A stretch of DNA of 64,000 nucleotides, taken from positions 20,061,425 to 20,125,424 of the forward strand of contig CM075771.1 of NCBI GenBank assembly GCA_037974665.1, in the 5' to 3' direction. Shown here piece by piece: positions 26,600 to 39,688 of the stretch. Source of the stretch: Ehretia macrophylla. Taxonomy: Eukaryota > Streptophyta > Magnoliopsida > Boraginales > Ehretiaceae. The translations under genes and the position numbers were made by a program. Position 1 is the stretch's first letter. The number at the start of each line of letters is the position of its first letter. Under the pieces are notes generated by a model, which was given only the letters and a program-made list of their open reading frames with translations, did no database searches and was not told the origin of the DNA.

Positions 26600-28090
26600 T
26601 ATTCAAGAGTTAATATAGCCGTCATCAATTGTGAGAGGACTGGTGTGATTGATAGTTTCATTCCACGTATTTCGAAACTGTTGTCTGTTTGTCACCTTAA
26701 AGTTCACCGTCCAATGACTGAAAAGCATGTGACTGCTCCTTGGATGCGTTATCGTACCGATGTCAAACTGTAATAGTCGGTTAGTTTTAAACATAAAATA
26801 CGAGTACCACTGCCTACTAGTGGATAATCACATCAAAAATGGCTAAACTTTCTGGGAAATTGATCTTACTTTACTTGTATAAGCATATTTTTTGCTAGTA
26901 AATCGAGAAGGAAAGAAAAAGTTTTTCTATATAATAGTATAGTTATTATTGAGTTAAGTCAAGAAAAACAAGATATATGGTTACGTAAATTAAACGATAG
27001 GGTGGTTTTAATATTTTTTTAGACAACGTGCATAAATAAGATTGTTCTTTTATATTAAATTTTTATAAATGTCACGCATGAGAAAGTTATGATATAATTT
27101 TATAAAAGTAATTAGAATTTAGAATTTTTGATATTTAAATATCAAATTCTGGATCTCAAATGACTATTGTACGCAACTTCGGTTGTTTTTTTTTTTCGTC
27201 GGGGTCATTCGCAACTTCGGTTGTTACTCTATGTAATTAAATGATATTTGTGTTCAAAGATATTAACAGATACATTTATTTCTTGTTGGGCTTGTGACCC
27301 ATATTCAAGATGCGCCTCTTGCCATACGCGTAGGCCCATCAGTCGGGCATGTTGTAACTCTATATAGAAGCCCAGTGTGCTCTACCATGTATTTACTCAT
27401 CTCTTATGTTTGTCCATAAATGTAAATTTTAACAAACCACGTAAATCCTTCACAATATCAGCATTCGAATTATTTGTTAATGACAAAAACAAAAGATTAT
27501 TTGTTGTATCAAAATGTGACTGGGTCGTTATGTTCGAAGACAGGCTAATGCCTAATCAAGCTTGGGCATTAACTGTTTTAATTGAAGGATAGTAATTACA
27601 TAATCATTTTAATTTATTATTCGTGTAATAAAAAGGGCCAGCTCAGCGTAGTGTGCCCTGGCAAGAAGTAAATGAGAGTTATTTCTCAACAACCAAAAAT
27701 TAAATTCGTAAAAATACAGAATGAACTATGCCCATCTCCGAACCTATCCCATCAGCTCTGCAGAGATGATCACTTGCTAGTGAACAAATCATTGTGGTAT
27801 ATATTGAATATGGAGAACTAATTTTGGTACTTGTACAATAAAGGATACCTTTTCTTTCTTTTCTTTTTTTTTATGCAATAGAGATTTGAAATCAAAATTT
27901 TTATACATATCAGATTGTTACTTGATTATTTTACCAACTCGTGAGTGTCAGGATAACTTTATGTAAAAGCAAAAGCAACTGAAAAAAAGAAAAAGTTAGA
28001 AAAGTCGAATAAAAGGAGCAGCAGAAAATGGAGAGCTATAATAAAAGTTAGTTGTTGCTTAATCGCATAGTTGTCACATTAATAGCTCCT
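26600..28090. other. Intergenic region, no gene recognised
   Basis: AT-rich. A short direct repeat GCAACTTCGGTTGTT (about 27173-27187 and 27209-27223) was noticed. The open frames at 26603-26794 and 27377-27592 are not protein-like. The right side is the promoter of the GILT-type gene. Confidence 0.5.
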
Positions 28091-28095
28091 ACATG

Positions 28096-28123
28096 ATATA
28101 TATATATATATATATATATATAT
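28096..28123 (+). promoter_or_regulatory. (AT)n microsatellite at the TATA position of the GILT-type gene
   Basis: Pure AT dinucleotide run about 85-110 bp upstream of the ATG at 28207, where a TATA box would be expected. No other TATA motif is seen in the 100 bp before the start. Confidence 0.5.
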
Positions 28124-28206
28124 CCACTCTACAGGAGAACTATCACAAAACAAGCAGAAGAACCATCACAAAACAAGCTTTTCATTTACTGTGTTGTAGT
28201 ACGTAA

Positions 28207-30192
28207 ATGGCTGCTGACAAACAAGCTCGTGTATCTGTTTTGCGCTGTGTTTTGCTTCTGGGGCTTATTTGGCTATCTCATGCTTCTTCAAACGTTGGTA
28301 AAGATGATAGTAATAAGGTTGGTGATGATCAGGGGAAAGTGACCCTCTCTTTATACTATGAATCTCTCTGTCCATATTGTGCAAACTTCATTGTCAATCA
28401 ACTAGTGAAGGTCTTCGAAACAGATCTCATCTCCATTGTCAATCTCAGGATGGTCCCTTGGGGTAACACTCAAATATCACCTAACAACAGCTGGATTTGC
28501 CAGGTACGAGTGTTTTAAACCTACGTAAGCATCTTGTTAATAATTCTCGTGCTTCAGTCACCCCTCTTCCTTGGACCTAGCAAGTAATTATGGTTTAGCT
28601 GGCAGGGATTGGATCTTTCTTTATAGTATTTTAGTTCATGGATCTACCTTCCATTTGGTTGCCTAGAAAATTATTTAATTTGGTCGTTCTTTTACTTTGT
28701 GCTCCGTGTCATTTGTGTTCAACTCATTCCTAAAATCTCACACATGCAGCATGGTCCTGACGAGTGTTTGCTGAACATGGTGGAAGCTTGCGCTATCCAC
28801 GCTTGGCCTGACCCGGTAACTCCGATGCCACACTACAGAATGTTGCTATTGGATTGAGAATTGTTAGATATCATTAATTTTATTTTTATCAAGTATTTAT
28901 GATCTCTTAGGTAAGAGAGAGAACTAAAAAAATATATATTATTTTGTTATGCATACTAGGTATACACATATAATGAAAAGAGAGTGATATCTAACAACGC
29001 TCAGTGAGATTAGCCGAGAGTAGCGTTTTAGCATATTCGTTTTTTCTCTCTTCATGATTTTTAGCATATTCAAGTGCATAGAATTTGTAGGTACTGTTGT
29101 AGTCAAAATGTAGTTATAAAGTGGATTTTTTTTTTTGTCGAAAATTTATAAAGTGAATTGATTTCAATTCAGGAGATACATTTTCAGTTTATCTATTGCA
29201 TAGAGCGTCTGCACTTGGAAAACAGGCACAGTGAGTGGCAATCTTGTTTCAGCACCGTCGGATTAGGTTCAGAACCAATTAGGAATTGCTTCCGAAGCCA
29301 GCTTGAAGTTCGTGTACGTTTCTGTTTTCTTAAATGTCACTCTTTAACTTTAAAAAAAAAAAAAAAATTGCAATGCAAAAGGAAAAAAAAAAAAAAAGAC
29401 GATAAAAATTATATACTTTTTCGATATTACACGTTAAAACTCTGTGGTACCATCAAAATTTAATGATTCCTACGAAATATAAGAAAACTCTATGATATCA
29501 TGAGAATTTAATAACCTTTAAGATTTATAAAAACATAGTTCACTATACCCTATGGTAACGGTATCACATTTTTATAGAACATAAAAAATTATGAGATTAT
29601 TCTACAATCTCATGGAAGACATACAATTTCAACAAAACACATAAAATTTTCTTAAAATTTGAAACCAAGGATCGGAACTTTTTTTTTTTTTTTTTTTTTC
29701 TTTTGGTTGTGGTTTTCTATTCCTGATCTAATTTTTTATACTGAGAATTTATGTTCTCTTAACCAACCTCACCTAATAAGATAAGACTTGATTTGATTTG
29801 ATTTGATTTGGTCGAATATGCTTTCTGGTACACCTGAAACAACTAGTTACCCTGCAGCTTGAACTACGATATGCTGATGAAACTGCTCGTCTTAATCCCC
29901 CTCATAGATTCGTGCCATGGGTGCTTGTGAATAATCAACCTCTTCTAGAAGTAAGTCATCCAACTTCTCCATCTCTTGCCTGTTTATCTGCATACATTCA
30001 TCATAAACACTGCTGTTCTGGATGCAGGACTACGGGAATTTTGTGACCTACATTTGCAGAACTTACAGAGGGCAGAAGATGCCGCGCGCTTGCAGATCAC
30101 ACTCATTTCTGATAAAATCATCGAAGACTGAGAACTCCAATCCTAACGCCTGCATTGTTAGCGAAGCTAAAAACACAACATCAACAAGATAG
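28207..30192 (+). CDS. GILT-like thiol reductase (gamma-interferon-inducible lysosomal thiol reductase family)
   Basis: Secretory-pathway or vacuolar thiol reductase of the GILT family, which reduces disulphides in an acidic compartment. Five exons: 28207-28503, 28750-28815, 29173-29313, 29858-29950 and 30028-30192, all GT-AG and phase 0 at every junction, giving 253 residues. A hydrophobic signal peptide (about 10-27, VLRCVLLLGLIWLSHA) precedes a thioredoxin-like domain. The active-site CXXC is Cys55-Pro-Tyr-Cys58. The GILT signature CQHG..EC..N....C is complete across the exon 1/2 junction (Cys98, Gln99, His100, Gly101, Glu104, Cys105, Asn108, Cys113). The block LNPPHRFVPWVLVNNQPLLEDY is also characteristic. 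The family lies in the OSH1/GILT lineage in plants. Everything needed for activity is present. Confidence 0.92.
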
Positions 30193-31004
30193 CAACAGAA
30201 AGGATGGATCCTGATGGCACGATTATCAACAGACAGGACTCAAGTCAGTGTCCGGCGATGTCTTTGAATGAAACTGCATAAACAAGAGACTTGTGTTTGG
30301 TATATGAATTCAGAATTCACCAACGTTAACTGTAGCATGCTCCTCCTAGCAATGTTGCCTGTAAGCAGTATATCATATATGGGTCCAATTGCAAAGCTAA
30401 AAAGGAATTCGAGTTTTAAATACGAGAACTGGACTGCTCCAGTACTTTCTGTCATACTCCCAAGCGATTCCACTAAATTTTTAGATCTCAGAAAAATTAT
30501 TCAGAATAACACAAATGATAATGTCCTGCCAAGGATTGGTAACAAAGTAGCAAGAATACATGGGACTGCCATGTCAGCGGTTGAAAACTTCATAGCTTCC
30601 CAAACTAACAGGCAAAAACAATACAAGGCTGAGAGGACAGTTAAGAGAAGTATAAGAAAAATATGTAATCAAAATTCTCCATTACAGTGTCTCGTGGGCT
30701 TACATGAAAAATGGAGGAAATGATGAAGTTATATTTGACATGTTGCTCATTAATCTTAATGTGTAAAACTAAATTGAAAGAAAATATAATAAGTTGTATC
30801 AAGAGAAAAAGAGTACAGATAAGGCCATGATCATAAGGAGACACAAGCGAAACTGAACTTTAAACAATTAGAGATTAATGTAAATCACAACAGTCAGAAA
30901 AAAAGCACCTCGTACAACTTCAGACTAGTAGAACAAGAAAATTGCATACAAATGTAATATGCACTTTGACATACAATTACGCAGAGTAGTTATATTCAGA
31001 ATTG
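30193..31004. other. Space between the convergent GILT-like and SPC24 genes
   Basis: Expected to hold the two 3' UTRs. An open frame of 151 codons (30268-30723, plus) starts 76 bp after the GILT-like stop. It has no recognisable motif and is not called as a gene. Confidence 0.5.
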
Positions 31005-33119
31005 TCACAAGTTGATCATCTTCCAAATGCTGTTGCAAGTGTCAAATGCAGTCACCTTCACCGGATCAAATTCGAACTTTTCAACCACTTTCTTATCTTT
31101 TTCCACAATATCTAGAAATCATCAATTAAAGAAAGCGCAATTGCTGCAAGATGAAAAAGTCTGTATATAGAAAAGTTAAAGGAAAAGGAAACACAAATGG
31201 TAAATTTAAGAGATCAATATACGAAAAGGATACGCCCGGATATTTTGGACTGATCATCCAAGTTCGGTATAATACTCGTGACAGAAGCATACATTGACAG
31301 CTTCATCCTACAATATCCAAACAAATGCGTTAATCATTGTGGTCTAAGCAGTCGTCAAGAGATTTAACAGATGGAAAGATTACTAAGAGGAAGTGACTAG
31401 ACACTTCATGTAAACAGACAACCAAAAATTTCTTCCATCTTCTCATAAGTATGAACAAGATTGTGTACTTATCAGGCTTGCAAGTGAACTGTGAACAAAA
31501 TCTACAGTCACAAATGATGGGCATCTCTTGTAAAATTTCTATTGTTTCTCATTTTAAAGAAAGCAGTCAAGAACACCAAATGAGAGTTTAGAATGAACAA
31601 CTTGATACCATACTAACAAAATACAAAAGTGGCGCAGGAAAGAACAGAGAAATAAAAATTGTTCCGAGATTTGATTTCAGTGGTAGCTGAAGTAATGACT
31701 ATATATGAACAGTAAGAAGTATGTTTAAGCTAAGATCTAAGAGTCACTATTTGATGTAAAAAAGTACAAAAAACTAACTTGCCATAGGAAGCCAGTTTCT
31801 GAGGAGACCCAATATTCAATATCAAAGATTCTACCAACAGAAATCAAATAATTCGACATAGATTACAACACACCCAGCTCCCATCCCGCGGCCCCCAGCC
31901 CCAGAGGTGGCTTGTAGGGAAAGGAAAAAGGGAGAATGTTCAAAACATCTACGGACAGAACTTTTAAGCACTACTGACGAACAATTACTACAAAACTCTG
32001 AGCATAAATAGTGATCGTAAACACTGATAGGCCATAACAAGGATGGAATCTCCTTAAAAATATCAATGGACTTACTGTGCTCGAAGCTCATTTTGCTCAA
32101 GCTTCTTCAAAGTTTGCCTTCGGTCTTCAACAGAGTCTCTTTGACACTCTAGATTATCAATTTCACTAGCAATAACTGTGTTCACGTTAACATATGGGAA
32201 AAACCAATCAATATGCCTACTCACATACATACAAACCCAAAGATCACGACAAGTTTTCAACTAATTAATTGACCAGAAACTTATCTGAGCTCCTCTCTAA
32301 GCAGACGTTCTCTTTCAAGTTCCTCTTCCAATTCTTTCTGCAACAAATCTGTTTCTTCATCTGCTGCAACTTCAGATTTCGCTTCAGCAATTCTCTGCTT
32401 GCACATATCATTCTTTTTCTGATACTCTGTCACACTCGGTAACAAGTAATTAACAAACACACAGATCAGAACTTACAAAAGAGACTTATTTCCACACTCA
32501 CATAAATGCAAATAGATTATCACCCCCCATGCCCAGAACCCAGAACCGTTTGTAAGCTAAATGCGTACATATTCTCACGCTCCAAACCCAGAACAAGAAC
32601 CATAAGCAAGACTGTGTCGTAAGCTAAATGCACACAACCCCTCAGACTCATAACCAAGACTGTGTCTTAAGCTAAATGCATACAAACTCCCACGGCCCAC
32701 ACTCAGAACCAGACCTATAAGCGAGATCAAAAATAAAATTTGGACCAAATATCAACTAGCTCCAAAATAGTTAAGTCGAGTTATCAATTAATTAAAAAAA
32801 AATACTAACTTCTAAATACTACTGATATCATGTCATGTCTCCCACCAATGTGCGATACTAGACAGATAATTGACATTTATATTTTAACTTTTCGAATATT
32901 TTGGAGATATAATTGAGGGAAAGAGAGTGTATGACGTGGCAAACCTTCAAAGGAGCTTTGCGCGAGGGTGACATCAGCATCGCACTGGGATTGAAGAGCT
33001 TTGGATTGCTCTAACCATTGTTTCAAGTTGTTGATGTCCTTGTCCTCACTCAGCAACTCAACGAGGACGTTGCCGTACGAGATCAGCTTCTCCACGTCAA
33101 ATCTTGACGCTTCTGCCAT
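31005..33119 (-). CDS. SPC24: Kinetochore protein SPC24 (NDC80 complex)
   Basis: Component of the NDC80 complex that, with SPC25, anchors NDC80-NUF2 to the inner kinetochore. Five exons on the minus strand: 33119-32945, 32426-32285, 32177-32076, 31307-31234 and 31111-31005, giving 199 residues. The start MAEASRFDVEKLISYGNVLV is typical of plant SPC24 (MUN in Arabidopsis). A long coiled coil covers about 40-135 (QKELEEELERERLLREELR, then SEIDNLECQRDSVEDRRQTL). The globular C-terminal domain has SMYASVTSIIPNLDDQSKISGHIV and ends FDTCNSIWKMINL. Three introns are GT-AG. Intron 2 (32284-32178) is not: the reading phase and the continuity EELRVIASEI are met by an AT-AC intron starting ATAAGT and ending GAACAC. 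An in-frame GT-AG alternative with a weak donor at GAAC/GTCTGC would delete eight residues of the coil. Identity is firm; that one junction is uncertain. Confidence 0.88.
32178..32284 (-). other. Predicted AT-AC intron of SPC24
   Basis: 107-nt intron on the minus strand. The 5' end is ATAAGTTTC and the 3' end is ATGTTAACGTGAACAC. The donor looks like a U2-type site with A in place of the first G. The TTAAC branch-like motif is about 9 nt from the 3' end with no pyrimidine tract, which is more U12-like. Confidence 0.5.
32520..32725. repeat. Degenerate tandem repeat in SPC24 intron 1
   Basis: Three or four imperfect copies of a unit of about 60-65 bp containing CCCAGAACC... and GTAAGCTAAATGC(A/G), within the first intron (32427-32944). 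Intron 1 otherwise holds nothing recognised. Confidence 0.6.
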
Positions 33120-35056
33120 TTTCGCACACCCTTCAGTCTACTACAGGCTGCTCTGAGAACCCACCAAGTAAAGAAAAAGGGGAAAGTATTTTAGAAAGAG
33201 AGGTAAAGTTGCGATACCCAATTTGAAATAATTTGCAAAACTTGAGGGAGTTACGGGGAAATAAAGGGCAAAAAAGGATAGTTTGCATTTACAACTACAC
33301 CCCTGTACTCTTCTTTTTTTTCAAAAACACCCCTGTACTTTTTAGCTACTAGAATTTTTTGCCTACCTGTATTCTGACAGCATCTTGTGGAAGGGAACTG
33401 CATTTTTGCTCGTAGACAATTTCGAACATTTTCCTTTAGCCCATTCAAATGAAATCTGAAGACATGATAGAATGTTTTTTCTTTTGATGTTGGAATTACG
33501 CACTTTGATGTGAATTTTAATTCAATATATCAAATTCTTTTTTTGACAAATCACTCAAATACTTGTAATGGTCGTTAACACATATGTTATATTAAAAATA
33601 TGTTTTATGAAGCATCTCTGTGTTGGGGCAAATATGGCATGTTGGGAACAAACCTCTATTTGATTGTATTCCTCTGTTTGATTGATTAGACGTATTTGAA
33701 TGAAGCATATCTTTGTTTTAATTTAGATTGACTATTGATGCTTAAATTGACAAATCAACACGCGAATTTGCATATAGAGGTGAATTGATATATAATTACA
33801 CTTGCGTGCACGCGTGCTTGCCTGTTTATTACTCTATTTGCAATTGATGTTTAGACTTGGATTAGTTGTGTAATTTGATTACACATGACAAATGTTTTGC
33901 ACATTTTGAATGATTGGATTTTGATTTACGCATTGAACTCGAGTTGAAATTGAAAAGGAACTTTAATTTTTTCGATGTGTTCTAATTGAAATACTCATCG
34001 AATGATAAACTCTCTACTGAGAAAAATGAAATGATAAATGTAGAAAACATTATTAAAATAATGCCTTTTTATCAATAAGTTTGGTCTTGATTATGATTTT
34101 CGTAGCATTTCTAACCACAGTGTGTGGTACACTATAATTTATAAGTTATGTTAGTAGTTTCTTGTTCTTCCAATACATATGCTATACGAATGCATACACT
34201 TGTAAGATATGGTTTTCTAGGTTTAATAATTTTTAGCATGCAATGGTTTGAAGCATCTTTCTCTAGAATATTTTCATTACAGTCAGAAAACTTGCGGTAA
34301 AGTGTGAAAATGTTTTCATAGCTTATGATTTATTGTAATTATATAATGTGAAATTTCTGTAAATATATGATCATTTTCTCATAAAGAAGTGTCATAAAAT
34401 GATTTGTTCATTTTGCAGCTAAAAACCCGATTCTTGCTGGTATGGGATTTATCGAACAATTTTGTTTTCTCAGCCTATGATGTAGGAAAGAATAGGGCTC
34501 TTGCTTTTGTCCAGAAATTGTAAGACCTTAACAATTCTGTGATCCCCGAAAGTTTATAACCATTTTATTGGTTAGAACTATGCAATAAAAGGAGCACAGT
34601 AATGTTTGAAACGAAAACCTCAGTCAGTAGGCGTTTCATCATAATCTACAAATTACATGTACATGTTTAATTCAATGGAAGATGTTGTGCAGCACCATTT
34701 ATATCTATCTGTGCAGATGAGTGATCCATTGTAGAGTCCAGAGTACTCTTCCTTACAGAGTCAATTGATTGATTTACTATCTTTGACAAAAAAAAAAAAA
34801 AAATTGTATGGTTTGTATTTACAAGCGGCTCTCTTCCCTTTTTATCGAGTTGTTTCTCTGCTCGATTTTCTCTCTAATTTCTCTTTGGCGGAGACCATGT
34901 ATGTTTCAAATCTACCCGAATTCTTCTAAAGATATAATCCAGAAGACAAGCCAAAGTGTATACCTTGAGCCCTCTGCATGCCAAAAGAATATTATGGCTG
35001 TGAGATGGCATTGCCACATTATGAAAGAGAAAGCCCAAGATCGTTCTTTTTCTCCC
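33120..35056. other. Intergenic region between SPC24 and ETO1, no gene recognised
   Basis: The left 200 bp should be the SPC24 promoter and the right part the ETO1 3' UTR. The open frame at 34808-35119 on the plus strand runs opposite to ETO1 exon 4 and is a shadow. No transposon ends were recognised. Confidence 0.5.
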
Positions 35057-38000
35057 TTAAGAGGGTTGTTGCTCGACAGCCCTCTCCCGTGCTCTCTTGT
35101 AAAGTTCAAGTGTATCTGAATAGTTGGGATCAAGACAAAGGGCTGCCTCACAATCTCGGATGGTGGAAGCATTGTCGCCCATCGAGTCATGGAATGCTGC
35201 TGAAAGATGGAGAAGCTGTAGGTCAGGCTTGAAGGACAAAGCTTTTGTGAGCTCTGCAATGGCTTCGGCTTCCTTATGCTCATCCATTAAAACTGAAGGC
35301 AAAACCCTATGTTAGATTTTGGATTAACATACAAATACATGGTAATGCACACAACAGATTTCTGAGATATGATGACCTTAAAAAAAGTCAAACAGAGAAT
35401 AGCTTGTACACTTTATATGCAACTAACTTAGTCATCTGCATAGCCAACAAGCCGAAAACATTACTTATTAGTTACCACAAAAACGGATTGCAGAAAATAG
35501 CTTACCAGCGGCTCTGTATCTGTATGGATATGTCCTAAGGGGATCCAGTTGCGTTGTCATGCTGAGATCACTTTTTGCCATTTCTCGATCACAATACTCT
35601 GAACGTTTCTCATAAGCTGAAGCATTATACCTAGCCTTCTCAATCAATTTTGTCATCTCATCATATGCAGCCTTTCGCTGATTTTTCAGATGATATACAC
35701 GCGCGAGACCCTGGTGTGCTCGCGTGTGCTTAATATCTAGGGCATTCGTATAGCAATCAACTGCATTATCCAGCCTATCGACTTCTACATACATACTTGC
35801 CAAATTACTTAATGCCTGTAAATCCACATTATCAACAAAGAGTCAAGACAGTATAATGTTTCTTAAGAAATTGGATGATAATCATGCTTCTAAACATAAC
35901 ATGCTGATGATTATCATTGAAATAAGACTTACTTGTCCTTTTCTAAGACCATCTGAAGGACACCTAAGAGCATCCTCTAGAAGCTGAATAACATATGATG
36001 AAGACTCGGGATCTGAAGTTGATTCAGAAAGAATGTATGCTTTTAAAAAGAAGGCTTCAAATGATCTCTGGATTGAAATTGATTCTTCAGCTTTCGCTAT
36101 TGCTTCTTCATGATGACCAGTGTCAAACAAAATCCATCCTTCATATACAAGTCTCTCGTGCTCTGAAGTAGCATAATTTCGTGCCATTCTCAGACTTCTC
36201 ATTGCAGCCTTATGACAATTTAACCTATATAACAGCCATCTAAATCAGTATATCACTGTTTGGAGCACAAAAAGTAAATCTACTGAGAAGAACAACAAAA
36301 AAGTCTACCAGAATTCTTTCAGGGCCAATTCAAATATTTCCTTTTTGAAGAAATTATATAGTATTCTTATCTCTAGATGTCTTTGCCCTTATATTTAAAG
36401 GAAGAGTGTCTCTCCTGATGTAATACAATTGTTTGATCATGAATAACAGACTTGATTGATTTGAAAACCTTAAAATGAAAGGCCTTCCACAGTTCCAAGT
36501 AATTTGAGTTGGCCAGACAAAATGAATAGTAGATGATTGCAATAAATCTAAGCATTCACGGACAAAAGTTAAACATGTATCTATATCCACACGTACCTTA
36601 GAAGAAGGAGAGCTTGCCGAAACCGCAAGAGGCCCTTCCCAGGGTCATTGGACAACATATGGTGGACGACGGCCAAAGAACCAATATCATCTACAGCTGA
36701 CCATCGATCATAAAGTTGCATCCAACAATCAGCCTGACTCCACTGTTGAACATGATGGCGAAGGAGCTCCACCAAGTGGTCACCATGCAAATTCCCATGG
36801 AACATCATATAATGGGGATCCAAAGTTAGAAGTGCTCGGACATCCCGCAGAGCTCCTTCATAGTCCTCCATGGAAATAAAAAACCAAGCACGCAACTCAA
36901 GGCAGTCAGGAGAAACTTTGAAGCCAATTATTCTGTTAATCTCTGAAATAGCTGCCTCCAATCCCTGCTTTTCCACCATTGAAACAGCCCTGTACTTGTA
37001 TGGGTAGGAGAGAGTCGGATCTAATTCAGTAGCTGTATTCAAATCCATCATCTTCTCTTTTCCATGGCAATACAAAGATCGCTCCTGGTACATCCATCCA
37101 GAAGGTGAGTAATCAGAAATCAGGGAGTTCATCAACTTGTATGCCTTGTACATATGACCACGCTTGAATTTGGACCTAGCAGAGCCAACTATGGAATAAA
37201 CATGACCTGCCTCGATAGCTGCATCAAACCATTTCTGAGCATCCTTATACTCTTTTCTCTCAAGCATCACGCAACCCAACTGGTGGAAGGCTAGTTGTTT
37301 CTGCCAACCTTCACTTGCACATTCCCCTAACCTTTCCAACAACATTACTGTCATGTTCGATCTCATGTCCTCCTCCATTGCAATCTGGCTCAGAAAATAG
37401 TACAACAAAAAAGAAGCATGCCCTGCCAAAGCTAATCTTTTCCTAGCCTCCGAACTGCAAAACAATCTCGTCACGTTTGGATTATGCAACGAATTAGGGA
37501 GTTCCCTCAAAAACACCTGCAAGCAAGCTGCCACAAGAAGATATGCAGTCTCCTCCACCCCATACTCAATAAACAACATAGCATTCTCCATATTGTTGAC
37601 TAAAGATGATAAATATTTATCACAAGCAGACTTCATTTCATTGCAACAATACTTATTAGCCAACGCGAGGAGCTCCAAAACCACATTAGGATCAAAGCAA
37701 TCCACCCTCTTGGTCCTACTAAACACCTCAGCAGTTCTCATTGCCTCTGTAGAAATCCCATTCTGTGAAAAATTTATCTTCTCTCTTCGCGACTCCATGA
37801 AACTACCATAAAGCATTGCTTTAAACGGTTTAGAAAGAGAAGCAATATTAAATCTTCTACACCTGATCTCCTCATCCCCTATACAAAATGACATATCACA
37901 ATAATCCCCCTCCTCCTCCTCCTCCTTGACACCTTCCCTTAAGGAACTCGAGCATTCCTCGTCATCCATACAAGATCGAGTATCCCCTCTTTCCCGAGGT

Positions 38001-38632
38001 GACACACAGGGATCATCGTCTAATTCAGGATTATACCCTGGAATCAAAGTACCCTTTGGGCATTCCAGCCTTTGGCCGCAACAATCCATCGCTGATACCC
38101 CAATAAGCTCATCCTCCCTCCTCTCATACCTCAACCAGGCCGAAAAGACAACCTTAGAATGCACATCAATCGCATGTTGTCTACCAGACCTGAGGCTTCT
38201 CCTAAAAAATTTAGGATCAGGCAATCCCCTGAATATTGCGCATTGCTCAAGATACAATCCTGACATCTCAGATTCATGACAATTATTCTCGAGCCTACGA
38301 TACATATCAGCTAAGGTTTCGACAAAATTCACAAATTTAAGACATGGCTCAATCTGCGGCTCAATTAAGTCCGCTTGGGGTAGACCATATATTGCTAGCG
38401 CTTCAGTTAAAATGCTCAAATTTTGAATATTGTCATGATTAGTCTTGCTATTATTATTATTGTTATGAAAATGTTGTAAAGATTTAGCCCTTATTGAGTT
38501 GACCCTGATCTTCTCTCCTCCACCACCACCACCGCAACCCGTGGTGGACGGATTAAGTGCATACACTTGTGAGCCTTTACATCCGTCCATTATCTTCAAA
38601 CTACGTATCGTAGTAAATATATTTGGCTGCAT
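35057..38632 (-). CDS. ETO1: ETHYLENE OVERPRODUCER 1 (ETO1), BTB-TPR adaptor of a CUL3 ubiquitin ligase
   Basis: Substrate adaptor that binds type-2 ACC synthases and brings them to CUL3 ligases for degradation, limiting ethylene synthesis. Four exons on the minus strand: 38632-36597, 36224-35933, 35815-35506 and 35292-35057. Together they encode 957 residues, close to the known ETO1 length, with GT-AG junctions in phase. The start MQPNIFTTIRSLKIMDGCKG is of the ETO1 rather than the EOL type. A BTB domain lies around 240-350 (YCDMSFCIGDEEIRCRRF, SKPFKAMLYGSFMES, LANKYCCNEMKSACDKYLSS). TPR-like repeats fill the rest, for instance MLERKEYKDAQKWFDAAIEA, YEGALRDVRALLTLDPHYM, VDRLDNAVDCYTNALDIKH and the final block AALCLDPNYSDTLELYKRA. 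Exon 1 holds two thirds of the protein. No break is seen. Confidence 0.95.
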
Positions 38633-38639
38633 TTTTACC

Positions 38640-39688
38640 TAAAACAAATATTAAATTTCAGCAAAAAGAAAATGTTATCTAAAAGTACAAGAAATCAAAC
38701 CAAACTCAGCTATGTAATATGATATATGGATATGACAACGCTACTCGTTCTTTTAGCCGTCTAAAGATATAGTATTTGCCAAAAAGCTAAAAAAGAGAAA
38801 ATGGGGTTTATTTACCTGCAAACACCAGCGCTTGGGAGAAAAAGGAAGAGAAAGCAATAAAAGAACCCAACAAACAATGGTGTTGCAGGCTTAATTGGTG
38901 TCTAACAATGGTGGGTGGTGGTGTTTATTTCTTTTTTCTTTTTTCTTTTTTCTTTCTTTTTTTTTCTCCCTAATTTCTCTTTTTCGTGAGCTTTTGATGA
39001 TGAAGGGGGGTGGTAGACGGGTAGTGGCCGTTGGAACGGCCACACAGTTTCTCTTTTCCTCTCTTTCTCTCTCTCTATATATATCTACGTATATGTATCT
39101 ATAGACTATACGTCTCTCTCTCTCCTCTCTTGCTCTCTTTGCCTGATTTTTGTATACAGAAATGTGTGTTAGTATGTGTACATGCATGTAATGTCCTGTC
39201 CGTGTGCAAATTGTGTAAAAGCGCGCAGGAAATGGAGAGCCGCTGACGAGGCCGACCCGCATATGTCAGAGTTAAAACTACTCACGTTGTTGTAGGCGCG
39301 TGAAACCACGGAGAGTTTTGATTGGACAAGTGTTGGACAATTTCTTTTTGTGCAAGTGGGTTTGAGGCTTTTGTGGATATCTAATGTTGTTGTACTTTTT
39401 TTTTTTTTTTTTGGGTGAAATAATGTTGTTGTACTTAGATACGACAAAGCAGTGATGGATAACGATGGTTAATGATGCAATTCACGTAAAATCTGTGGAG
39501 TACTTTGTAATTGTATATAAGTTGGGACCCGCGTTACAGTGACAACTCCCATATAAGGCGCAGCAGAGTTTATTTTATCATTTTGGTATTCCAGGAAGCA
39601 ATATTTAGAGTGTTGAAAAGTTTTCAAAATGTGAACGTCTGAGGCATAAATTTATGTGAACTCTATCTAAGCATGCAAATTTATATGT
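38640..39688. other. ETO1 upstream region
   Basis: Promoter and 5' leader of ETO1, possibly with a leader intron (a GCAAACACCAGCGC block with CAGG near 38815). It includes pyrimidine-rich tracts at 38930-38970 and 39050-39135 (CT-rich on the plus strand, GA-rich in the sense of ETO1), a TATATATAT run near 39078, and a poly-T tract near 39396. Open frames there are low complexity. Confidence 0.5.

Noticed and set aside
30268..30723. 151-codon open frame downstream of the GILT-like gene
   Set aside because: It lies in the space where the GILT-like and SPC24 3' UTRs converge, has no recognisable motif, and its length can arise by chance.
36354..36590. Open frames within the ETO1 first intron
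   Set aside because: They lie between a good GT donor and AG acceptor and show no TPR resemblance.
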